A DNA stretch of 64,000 bases. Source: JALHVH01 sp963773685 (GTDB taxonomy: Bacteria > Acidobacteriota > Aminicenantia > Aminicenantales > Saccharicenantaceae). The notes under the pieces are model-generated. The model made no database searches. It saw only the letters and a list, made by a program, of their open reading frames with translations, and had not been told where the DNA came from. A program made the translations under genes and the position numbers. Where the stretch lies: positions 1 to 64,000 of the forward strand of contig CAVZBY010000011.1 in assembly GCA_963773685.1 (NCBI GenBank), in the 5' to 3' direction. Positions 10,785 to 18,839 of the stretch are shown here, piece by piece (position 1 is the stretch's first letter; each line of letters begins with the position of its first letter).

Positions 10785-12898
10785 GAAAGCCGGCGCTCCT
10801 GGCCGTACTCCTGCTCGTGCCCGTATGGGCCTTCGTGTTCTCCGCCGGCGCGAACGAGGAGCGGGCGGACGTCCGGCCGAACATCCTCCTCGTGACCCTG
10901 GACACGACGCGCGCGGACCGCGTCGGGGCCTACGGCTACGGAAAGGGGGCGACGCCCGTCATCGATTCGCTGGCCCGGGAGGGCGTCCGGTTCGTGAACG
11001 CCTACTGTTCATCGCCTTTGACCCTCCCTTCCCATTGCTCGATCCTTACGGGGACCTATCCTCTTGCCCACAAGGTCCGGAACAACGGCGACTATTACCT
11101 GCTCGATGAGGCCGTGACCCTCGCCGAAAGGCTCAAGGAGCGCGGATACGCGACGGCGGCTTTCACGGCCTCGTTCAACACGGATTCGAGGTTCGGGCTC
11201 GGCCAGGGATTCGATGTCTACGACGATTCGTTCGGCATGGACGAGCTCATGAAGTCGTTTCGCTCCGAGCGGAGGGCCGATGAAGTCGCGGACTCGTTCC
11301 TCGCCTGGCTGGGCGGGGCCTCGCGGGAACCGTTCTTCTCCTGGGTTCATTTCTACGATCCGCACACGCCCTATGATCCGCCGCCGCCCTACAGCGAAAG
11401 GTTCAAAGCCGATCCCTACGACGGGGAGATCGCTTTCATGGATTCCCAGCTGGGGCGGATCATCGACGCCCTGAAGGCCCAGAAGGTCCTCGACCACACC
11501 CTGGTCGTCATCGCCGGGGACCACGGCGAATCCCTGGGCGCCAAAGAGGAGAGCGAACACGGCATTTTCATCTATGACGTGACGATGAAGGTTCCCCTGA
11601 TCATCCGGGCCCCGGAGAGGCTTCCCCGGGGTCTGGCGGCGGCCTCCAGGGTAAGGCTCATCGACGTCATGCCCACCGTCCTGGATTGGCTGAAGATGCC
11701 CGTGAACCGGGAGGTCCAGGGAACGAGCCTCCTGCCTTTCGCTGCGGGGACGCAGAAAGGGAACCTGACCTGCTATCTCGAGAGCTTCTATCCTCTGGAG
11801 ACCTTCGGCTGGTCGGAGCTCGTCGGGATCATCGACGGGGATTGGAAGTTCATCCGGGCCCCGCGCTCGGAGCTTTACGATCTGAAGCGGGACCCAGGGG
11901 AGGAGCGCGACCTCGTGTCCCGGGAGGCCGGGACGGCGGCGCGGCTCAACAGGACGCTCGACGAGGTCATCCACGACCACCTCTCGGCCGCGGAATCCGG
12001 GCGCCGCACCATGACCGGGGACGAGGAAGCCCGCCTTCGCTCCCTGGGGTACCTTGGAGCGGGCGGGGGCCCCCCGGTCGGGAAGGGGCCTCGGCCGGAC
12101 CCCAAGGACCGGATCGGGGAGAACACGATCCACCAGAAAGCGAGGCTCCTCGAAGGTGAGGGAAAGTTCGCCGAGGCGGAGAAATATTACCGCGAGCTCC
12201 TCGGCCTGCGGCCCGACGTGCCGTGGCATTACGTCAAGCTGGGCGCCCTCCTCGGCAAGGAAGAGAGGATGGACGAAGGCATCGAGGTCCTGAAAGAGGG
12301 CCTGAAGAATGTTCCGGATTCGGTCGTCCTCCTTTCGCGGCTGGCGAGCTTCTACATGAAGGCCGGACGCTTTGCCGAGGCTTCCGAGTCCAGCCGGGCC
12401 GCCCTGAAACGGGACCCCCGGAACTTCGACGCCCTGGTCGTCGCGGGCTGGTCCGAAGACATGCGCGGCAACTGGGCGGAGGCGGCCGGTTTCTACAAGG
12501 AAGCCCTGGATATCGAGCCTGAGAACAGGTCGATCCGGCTGAAATATGCCTATGTCGTCGGGGCCTCGGGCCGCAGCGAGGAAGCGGCCCGGATGGACGA
12601 GGCCCTCAAGAAGGAGTATCCTCAGGAACCCAAGATCTACATCGATCTCTCGGTCATTTATTCGGCCCTCGGGAGAATGGACTTGGCGGAAGAGAACATC
12701 GAGAAGGCCGTTTCGCTGCAGCCTTTGCCCGATAATCACCACCGGTACGCCTCGATCCTCGCGCGGAGGGGAAAGCTCACAGAGGCCGTCGCCCAGATGA
12801 AGCTCTACCTGAGCAAGACCCAGGAGGGCGAAACCCCCCGGAAGGCCAGGTCCCGTGCCGCGGTCGTGGAATGGGAAAGGCGGCTCAAAGGGCAATGA
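10781..12898 (+). CDS. Sulfatase-fold TPR protein 2
   Basis: About 705 residues, closely similar to the first paralogue. Signal peptide (~1-23), NILLVTLDTTRADRVGAYG metal-binding start, T81-L-P-S-H in place of the sulfatase Cys motif, VVIAGDHGESLGAKEESEHGIF, GDWKFIRAPRSELYDL, then TPR repeats (KAGRFAEASESSRAALKRDP and others). The ATG overlaps the previous stop by 4 nt, indicating translational coupling. The TPR tail suggests that the enzyme docks on a partner, possibly one of the other operon products. Activity and substrate cannot be told from sequence. Confidence 0.88.
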   Translation: MRKPALLAVLLLVPVWAFVFSAGANEERADVRPNILLVTLDTTRADRVGAYGYGKGATPVIDSLAREGVRFVNAYCSSPLTLPSHCSILTGTYPLAHKVRNNGDYYLLDEAVTLAERLKERGYATAAFTASFNTDSRFGLGQGFDVYDDSFGMDELMKSFRSERRADEVADSFLAWLGGASREPFFSWVHFYDPHTPYDPPPPYSERFKADPYDGEIAFMDSQLGRIIDALKAQKVLDHTLVVIAGDHGESLGAKEESEHGIFIYDVTMKVPLIIRAPERLPRGLAAASRVRLIDVMPTVLDWLKMPVNREVQGTSLLPFAAGTQKGNLTCYLESFYPLETFGWSELVGIIDGDWKFIRAPRSELYDLKRDPGEERDLVSREAGTAARLNRTLDEVIHDHLSAAESGRRTMTGDEEARLRSLGYLGAGGGPPVGKGPRPDPKDRIGENTIHQKARLLEGEGKFAEAEKYYRELLGLRPDVPWHYVKLGALLGKEERMDEGIEVLKEGLKNVPDSVVLLSRLASFYMKAGRFAEASESSRAALKRDPRNFDALVVAGWSEDMRGNWAEAAGFYKEALDIEPENRSIRLKYAYVVGASGRSEEAARMDEALKKEYPQEPKIYIDLSVIYSALGRMDLAEENIEKAVSLQPLPDNHHRYASILARRGKLTEAVAQMKLYLSKTQEGETPRKARSRAAVVEWERRLKGQ

Positions 12899-15015
12899 GA
12901 ATCCCGACAGCCCTCCTCATCCTCCTGGTCTCCGGAGCTCTCGAATGCCCGCTTCTGCGCGCCGCCGACGTCAAGAAGGACGCCGGACCGAACGTCCTTC
13001 TCGTGACCCTGGACACGACGCGGGCGGACCGCCTGGGCGCCTATGGATATGACAAGGCCCGGACGCCCGCCTTCGACTCGCTCGCCGAGGGAGGGGTCCG
13101 CTTCGCGAACGCCTACACCCAGGTCCCGATGACCTTGCCGTCCCACTGCTCCATCCTGACCGGGACCAGCCCCCTCTCCCACAAGGTCCGCAACAACGGG
13201 ACCTATTCCCTGGACCGGGAGATGGTCACACTGGCCGAGAGGCTCAAGGAAAAAGGGTACAAAACGGCGGCGTTCGTCAGCTCGTTCAACGTGGATTCCC
13301 GCTTCGGCGTCGCCCAGGGCTTTGACGTCTTCGATGACCGGTTCGGGGCCGAAGAGATGATCAAGACGTTCCGGTCGGAGAGGCGGTCGGGCGAGACGTC
13401 GGCCGCCTTTCTCCGGTGGCTGGAAGAGGATCCGGGGGGCCCCTTCTTCACCTGGATCCATTATTATGATCCGCACATGCCTTATCAGCCGCCCTCGCCG
13501 TTCAAGGAGCGGTTCCCGGACCCGTATGATGGAGAGATCGCCTATATGGACGCGAGCTTCGCCACGGTCCTGGAGGGGCTGCGAAAGAAAGGGCTCCTCG
13601 AGAACACCCTGATCGTCGTCGCGGGCGACCATGGCGAAGCGTTCGGGGAGAAAGAAGAGGTCAGCCACGGCCTTTTCATCTATGACGCCACCATGAAGGT
13701 CCCGCTCCTCCTGTACGCCCCGGCGCGCTTCCCGCGCGGCCGGGTCGTGGACGCTCGCGTCAGGCTCATGGATATCATGCCCACGATCCTCGACGCCCTG
13801 AAGATGCCTGCGGGCAAGCAGGTCCAGGGGACGAGCCTTCTGCCCTATATCGAGGGTCGCCGGAAGGACGACCTGCCCTGTTATCTGGAATGTTATTATC
13901 CCATGGAAACGTACGGCTGGTCCGAACTCGTCGGCCTCATCGACGGCGACTGGAAGTTCATTCGGGCGCCCCGGCCCGAGCTCTATGACATCAAGGCCGA
14001 CCCGGGGGAGACCCGGGACCTCGTGGAGAAGCAGGCGGGGAGGGCCTCGGCGATGATGCGTAAGCTCAAGGCCATGATCGTCGCCGACACCACCGACCTC
14101 GCGCCGAGCCGGCGGAAGCTCAGCCGCGAGGAAGAGGAGCGTCTGCTGTCGCTCGGCTATGTCGGGGGGGACACTTCGGTCCGCGTGGGGAAGGGCCCCC
14201 TGCCCGATCCCAAGGACAAGGTGGGCGAATTCCGGGTCCTCTACCGGGCGATTTTCGCCGAAGAGGCGGGGAAATGGGATGAGGCCGAAGAGAGCTACCG
14301 CGAGATCCTCCGGCTCCAGCCGGACATCGCCTGGAGATACGTGGAGTTCGCGATCTTCCTGTCGCGGCGGGACCGGCTTGCCGAGGCGATCGACGTCCTC
14401 GAACAGGGATTATCCCGGCTGCCGGATTCCTTCGTCCTGCTCACGCGACTCGCTCATTTCGCGATGAGGGCGGGCCGGTACGATGAGGCCTCGGAAATGA
14501 GCCGGGCGGCCCTGCGGATCGATCCCGCCTATTTCGACGCCCTGGTCATCGCCGGCTCGGTCGAGGATATCCGGGGCAACTGGGAGAATGCGGAACGCTT
14601 TTACCGCCGGGCCCTGGACGTGGAGCCCGAGAACAAGATCGTCCGGATGAAATACGCTTATGCGCTCGGAGCGCTGGGCCGCGGAGAGGAAGCCGCGAAG
14701 ATCGACGAAGCGCTGAAGGCGGAATCTCCCGACGACGTCCGGCTCCGCCAGGAGCTGGGTGTGATCTACGCCGGTCTCGGCCGTTGGGTCCTGGCCGAGG
14801 AGAACCTGAGAAAGGCCGTCGCCCTCCAGCCCTCGCCCGAGACGTGGTTCAACCTCGCGTCCGTCCTCGAGCAATCGGGGAAGCTCGATGAGGCCGTCCG
14901 CTATCTGAAGCTTTATCTCGACAAGACCACGGAGGGCGAGACGCCCCGCAAGGCGAACGCCCGGAAAGCCATGGCCGACTGGCAGCGGCGCCTGAAGACG
15001 CCCGAAGGGCCATGA
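12895..15015 (+). CDS. Sulfatase-fold TPR protein 3
   Basis: About 706 residues. Signal peptide (~1-24), NVLLVTLDTTRADRLGAYG, nucleophile-position T80-L-P-S-H, HYYDPHMPYQPPSPF, VVAGDHGEAFGEKEEVSHGLF, and C-terminal TPRs (RAGRYDEASEMSRAALRIDP and others). The start overlaps the previous stop (ATGA). All three copies share the same domain order and the same Thr/His replacements, so these are lineage features and not a single decayed copy. The copies have diverged substantially, arguing against recent duplication or an assembly artefact. The second GWxTD gene follows directly. Confidence 0.88.
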   Translation: MRIPTALLILLVSGALECPLLRAADVKKDAGPNVLLVTLDTTRADRLGAYGYDKARTPAFDSLAEGGVRFANAYTQVPMTLPSHCSILTGTSPLSHKVRNNGTYSLDREMVTLAERLKEKGYKTAAFVSSFNVDSRFGVAQGFDVFDDRFGAEEMIKTFRSERRSGETSAAFLRWLEEDPGGPFFTWIHYYDPHMPYQPPSPFKERFPDPYDGEIAYMDASFATVLEGLRKKGLLENTLIVVAGDHGEAFGEKEEVSHGLFIYDATMKVPLLLYAPARFPRGRVVDARVRLMDIMPTILDALKMPAGKQVQGTSLLPYIEGRRKDDLPCYLECYYPMETYGWSELVGLIDGDWKFIRAPRPELYDIKADPGETRDLVEKQAGRASAMMRKLKAMIVADTTDLAPSRRKLSREEEERLLSLGYVGGDTSVRVGKGPLPDPKDKVGEFRVLYRAIFAEEAGKWDEAEESYREILRLQPDIAWRYVEFAIFLSRRDRLAEAIDVLEQGLSRLPDSFVLLTRLAHFAMRAGRYDEASEMSRAALRIDPAYFDALVIAGSVEDIRGNWENAERFYRRALDVEPENKIVRMKYAYALGALGRGEEAAKIDEALKAESPDDVRLRQELGVIYAGLGRWVLAEENLRKAVALQPSPETWFNLASVLEQSGKLDEAVRYLKLYLDKTTEGETPRKANARKAMADWQRRLKTPEGP

Positions 15016-15044
15016 GCGATAATTGGATCCCTAGGGAGGCAGAA

Positions 15045-16491
15045 ATGACACGCAAAAGGATCATCGTCCTGGGAACGCTCGTCGCCCTCGCCCTGGCGGG
15101 TCTCGCTTCGAGCGCAGCCGCGGCGAAAAAGGAACAGGACAAGTACGAGAATTGGCTCAAGGAAGAGGTCCCCCTTCTCATTTCTTCCGAGGAGAAGGCC
15201 GAGTTCGAAAAGCTCAAGACGGACGCGGAGAAGGACGCGTTCATCGATCTGTTCTGGGCCAAGAGGGACCCCTCGCCCGGTTCGAAGGCGAACGAGTTCC
15301 GGGACGAATGGCTGGCCCGGCTCGCGCACGTCAATAAGGTTTATTCGACGGGCCTGGGGCCCAAGGGCTGGCGCTCGGATATGGGCAAAGCGTATCTCTT
15401 TTTCGGGCCCCCCGCCAAGGTCCAGGGAGGGGCGACCGGGGTCAGGCCCGAATCCTCGGGCGGAACCCAGATGGAAGGCCCGGCCGAGATCTGGAGCTAT
15501 CAGCCGATGCCCGACCTCAGCCTGACCGACGCGTTCCAGATCGTCTTCCGCAACTTCCAGTACGGCTATCGAGCTCGACCAGACGACTCCCCAGAAGATC
15601 CGCCGGGCGATGGAGGTCTTCCCGAAGGTCGTCGTCTTCAACCCCGACCTCAAGGAACTGCCGATGTACAAGTACGTTCTGGACGGGAATTCCCCTGAAG
15701 GGAAAATGATCCAGGATTTCATCGCCACCGGGACCGAGATCAAGGGCCTCGCGCTGGAGTGGACGCCTATCTACACCCGGGCCATGGGGGGGAGCACGTA
15801 TGTATCCCTGCTCGTCCAGGTCGACCCGGGGACGATCGACCGGAAGAAGCTGAAGGAAACGACCTTCTTCGGGCGGCTCAAGGGAGACGGCGAGGAGGTC
15901 CAGGACTTCCTGACGACGGTCCGGGTCGAGAAGGAGAAGGCCGATAAGCTGGTCATGGTCTTCGGCTTCCCCGCCAAACCGGGAAAGTCGGTCCTGTATC
16001 TCGGCGCCGAGGACAAGGACAAGGAGAACCCGACCCTGATCAAGGCCGACTTGGACGTCAAGGATTTCTGGAAGGCCGAGCTCGATACGAGCTCCCTCAT
16101 CCTCAGCTCCGAGGTCGTCTCCAAGCTCAAGGACGAGCCGGTGAGCGACTACAGCCCGTACGTGACGAGCGACTACCGGGCCACCCCGCGCTGGGGCAGC
16201 CTCTTCCGGGCGAACGAGGACCTGAGCGTCCTCTTCCACATCTACAACGCCGCTACGGAGAACGGCGCGGTCAATCTGATCGTCGACTATTTCATCATTT
16301 CGTCCGAGGTGGGTTTTCGGCTGAATCCGCAGACGATCCGGGCGAAAGTCGAGGAGAACCAGGCCATTGCCGGGGGAACCCAGGTTCCGTTGTCTCCGCT
16401 CAAGCCCGGCAAATATACGTTCAAGATCAAGGTCACCGACAAGATCGCCAACAAGACGATCGATCGGGCCACGGAATTCGCGGTCGAATAA
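15045..16491 (+). CDS. GWxTD-domain protein 2 (one frameshift)
   Basis: About 481 residues after repair. Signal peptide (VLGTLVALALAGLASSAAA), then a GWxTD domain: WLKEEVPLLISSEEKAEFEK, FWAKRDPSPGSKANEFRDEW, and near residue 108 GWRSDMGKAYLFFGPP, again with Ser for Thr. A beta-rich C-terminal half ends in KPGKYTFKIKVTDKIANK. The frame breaks at ~15570, where one extra C precedes GAGCTC; without it the protein reads FQYGYELDQTTPQKI. The start at 15045 has GGGAGG 6 nt upstream; an ATG at 15012 overlaps the previous stop but lacks this. Co-transcription with the three sulfatase-fold genes ties the GWxTD family to that activity. Confidence 0.88.
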
Positions 16492-16502
16492 GGGGGGAAC
16501 CG

Positions 16503-17111
16503 ATGAAACGAAAATTCCCGGTGCTGGCCCTTTGCGGACTGGCGGCCCTGGCCGCCGCGTGCGCGAGTGTCGCCCCCGCAGGGACGGGGGACGAAGCGTC
16601 GCGGGCGGCGACGTTCAGCTACAAATGGGAGGACGCGAAACTGGCGATCGTCCTGGACGTCGAGCTGGCCCGGAGGCGCGCGGAGGAGGCCTATTTTCCC
16701 CTGGGCATTAAGATCGCCAACAAGCGCCTGAACAGGATCATCGTCGACCGGGAGACGCTCTTCCTGGTCGATGAGAATGGGACCGTCTACCCGATGCCTT
16801 CGGTCGAGGAGCTGTCGCTCCAATACAACAAGCTCGTCCCGGATAACAAGTTCAAGAGCCAAACCGGCGTCCTTGGGGACGAGATGATGACCGGCTTCAC
16901 GATGTACCGGAAGGCCGTCGGGAGGCTCTTCCCCCAGACCCAGGGCGGCGGACGGACCGTGGATTCCATCTACGTCCAAAAGAACGGCTACATGGAGGAC
17001 CTCGTCTATTTTCCGATGCCCGAGGGCGGGATCAAGGGAAAGACCCTCAGGCTCAGGCTGGACGTCTATGAGCTGGGCAAGCCGCTCGATGTCGCGTTCC
17101 GCGTCGAATAG
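16503..17111 (+). CDS. Predicted lipoprotein, unknown function
   Basis: 202 residues. The N-terminus MKRKFPVLALCGLAALAAAC has a lipobox-like end with Cys20 as the lipidation site. The mature part is mixed alpha/beta (FPLGIKIANKRLNRIIVDRE, FLVDENGTVYPMPSVEEL, LRLRLDVYELGKPLDVAFRVE) and resembles small immunoglobulin-like lipoproteins without a clear family match. It starts 11 bp after the GWxTD stop with an AGGGGGG Shine-Dalgarno, and its end overlaps the next gene, so it belongs to the same operon. The function is not recognised. Confidence 0.75.
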   Translation: MKRKFPVLALCGLAALAAACASVAPAGTGDEASRAATFSYKWEDAKLAIVLDVELARRRAEEAYFPLGIKIANKRLNRIIVDRETLFLVDENGTVYPMPSVEELSLQYNKLVPDNKFKSQTGVLGDEMMTGFTMYRKAVGRLFPQTQGGGRTVDSIYVQKNGYMEDLVYFPMPEGGIKGKTLRLRLDVYELGKPLDVAFRVE

Positions 17112-17988
17112 GTTTTCCGGAGCCATTGTCCGGTCCGTGGCGGCCGCCGGAGCGGCCGTCCTGGCCCTCGGAGCCGCCATGCCGACGGCCGGACTGGATC
17201 AGGGGGCGGAACCGGTGACATGGAGCCGGGAGGTCAAGGAGGATTTCCTGCGGACGGCGGAGATCGTCGGCACCAAGGTCATCGCCGAGGGAACGACCCG
17301 GTCGGAGCGCGCCACGCTCCGGGACGCGCGCGGAGTCCATGACGCCCACATCCAGAAAGTCGACGTATCCGCCGCCAAATTCGAGGGTGTCGGGGGGCAG
17401 TGGGAGCTCAATTTCCGGGACACCTGGAAGTTCAACCTGGCCGCCTATATCCTGAACCGCCTCCTCGGGATGGACATGATCCCTCCGACGGTCGAGCGGA
17501 AGGTCGGCAAACGGCCGGCGGCTGTGACCTGGTGGATCGACGATGTTCTGATGGATGAAAAGGAGCGGCTCGAGCGGGAGGTGCTCCCTCCGGTCCCGGA
17601 GCGGGACCGCTGGAACCGTCAGACCCATATCATCCGCGTCTTCGACCAGCTCATCGCCAACAAGGACCGGAACATCGAGAATATCATCATCACCCGCAGC
17701 TGGGACGTCTGGATCATCGACCACACGCGCGCCTTCCGTGCCTATAAGCAGCTCCTCAACGCCGAAGACCTGGTCCGTTGTGATCGGGTCATGCTCGAAG
17801 CGATGCGGCGGTTGGACAAGCCGACCGTGGTCGAAAAGCTCGGGGCCTATCTTACGGGCCTGGAGATCGACGGGATCCTGGCGCGTCGCGACAGGATCGT
17901 CCGGATCTTCGACGCCAAGGCCGCCGATGAAGGCGGGGATACCGTGCTGTTCGATTATCTCTCCGAGCGGAAAGTCGACGAACCCTGA
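17086..17988 (+). CDS. Secreted atypical (PI3/4-kinase or HipA-like) kinase-fold protein
   Basis: About 300 residues. A signal peptide (IVRSVAAAGAAVLALGAAMP) is followed by a domain with the C-lobe signature of the PI3/4-kinase/HipA branch. VFDQLIANKDRNIENIII places D194-R195-x3-N199 like the DRHxxN catalytic loop, and WDVWIIDHTRAF supplies D212 at the metal-binding (DFG-like) position. An upstream helix FNLAAYILNRLLGMDMIPPTVER resembles the pre-catalytic region of these families. The candidate ATP-anchoring Lys in the N-lobe is not obvious. A signal peptide on a kinase fold implies a periplasmic or surface target. ATG 17086 overlaps the lipoprotein end; 17068 is an alternative start. It is the last gene of the operon. 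The family call is by motif only. Confidence 0.6.
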   Translation, partial: SMSRSASNRFSGAIVRSVAAAGAAVLALGAAMPTAGLDQGAEPVTWSREVKEDFLRTAEIVGTKVIAEGTTRSERATLRDARGVHDAHIQKVDVSAAKFEGVGGQWELNFRDTWKFNLAAYILNRLLGMDMIPPTVERKVGKRPAAVTWWIDDVLMDEKERLEREVLPPVPERDRWNRQTHIIRVFDQLIANKDRNIENIIITRSWDVWIIDHTRAFRAYKQLLNAEDLVRCDRVMLEAMRRLDKPTVVEKLGAYLTGLEIDGILARRDRIVRIFDAKAADEGGDTVLFDYLSERKVDEP

Positions 17989-18013
17989 AAGGAATGAACG
18001 GAGAGCCCCGCGC

Positions 18014-18319
18014 TCAGGCCAGGAACCGCAAACCGTAGCGGGTGCTGGCGCTCGCCGCCACGGCCCAGACGACCTCGGCCCGGAGGGGAAGGCTCATCGA
18101 CGGCTCCGGGCCTGGGATCAGGATCCGGATAATGTCTTTCTCGCGAAGGGAGAGACGGGTGATCAGTCCGATCCCTCCCTGGCTTATGTCCACGGCCTGG
18201 GCCAGGAATTGCATGGCGGCGGGACTCCCGCCCGCCTCATCGAGGGTCCCCGGCTCGAAATAAACCGGCCCGGCATGGGACCACCGCCGATGGGCCCGGT
18301 TCTCGGCTCGGCTTTCCAC
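18014..18319 (-). CDS. PilZ-domain protein 1
   Basis: 101 residues, a single PilZ domain, the bacterial c-di-GMP receptor fold. It shows the RxxxR motif (RAHRR) near the N-terminus and DISQGGIGL as the D/NxSxxG motif, with a final beta strand STRYGLRFLA. It lies downstream of a second PilZ gene on the same strand, 22 bp apart. It has no fused output domain, so it presumably acts as an adaptor. It is likely regulated with its partner from the promoter at 18665-18693. Confidence 0.85.
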   Translation of the reverse strand: MESRAENRAHRRWSHAGPVYFEPGTLDEAGGSPAAMQFLAQAVDISQGGIGLITRLSLREKDIIRILIPGPEPSMSLPLRAEVVWAVAASASTRYGLRFLA

Positions 18320-18341
18320 GTTGTCCCTCCCCCCGCCGCGA

Positions 18342-18641
18342 TCAGGACAGGAACCGGAGGCCGGAGCGGAACTTGGCGCCTTCGGGCTTCGACCAGACCA
18401 CCCCCGCCGCCACCGGGAGGTTCACGGTCAGGTCCGGCATCGGGAACAAGAGGCGCACGGCCTCGTCCGGGACGAGCGGCTGAGGGGTGATGAGGCCGAT
18501 GCCGCTCTGGCTGATGTCGGTTCCGTGGGCCATCACCGAGGAGTAGCCCGGATTCTCCGCGGACACGGAGAGGCGTTCGATATAAACGGGCTTGAGATGC
18601 GGCCGGCGCGAATGAGACCTTTTGTCGTCGTAGAGTTCCAT
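18342..18641 (-). CDS. PilZ-domain protein 2
   Basis: 99 residues, a stand-alone PilZ domain with RSHSR (RxxxR) and DISQSGIGL (DxSxxG), ending in FRSGLRFLS like its neighbour. It is the first gene of the two-gene unit, with AAGGAG ahead of the ATG. It is divergent from the PAS-GGDEF-EAL gene at 18840, which would make or degrade the ligand. Confidence 0.85.
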   Translation of the reverse strand: MELYDDKRSHSRRPHLKPVYIERLSVSAENPGYSSVMAHGTDISQSGIGLITPQPLVPDEAVRLLFPMPDLTVNLPVAAGVVWSKPEGAKFRSGLRFLS

Positions 18642-18664
18642 CCCCTTTCTCCTTATATGACTAA

Positions 18665-18693
18665 TATATAGGCCCCCGGTCCTCGTCTGTCAA
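18665..18693 (-). promoter_or_regulatory. Promoter of the PilZ pair
   Basis: On the minus strand: -35 TTGACA (18688-18693), a 17-bp spacer and -10 TATATA (18665-18670), upstream of AAGGAG and the ATG at 18641. Confidence 0.75.
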
Positions 18694-18839
18694 CTATAGC
18701 CTCACCCTTCTCACCCCTTGAGGGGAGGGGGAAGCCCCGAAAATCACCCCCGGATATCATCCTCCGAAGCGATTCCCCCCAGGGACCGGGTAGAGGATGA
18801 TTCCATCCTCGACGCTCAGGATCGACTAAATTGGCAGAG

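Noticed and set aside
8655..15015. Formylglycine-dependent sulfatase cluster
   Set aside because: All three proteins have Thr where sulfatases need Cys or Ser, and no maturase gene is nearby.
8655..15015. Assembly duplication as the cause of three tandem paralogues
   Set aside because: The copies are well diverged, differ in signal peptides and in many residues, and are joined by distinct overlaps.
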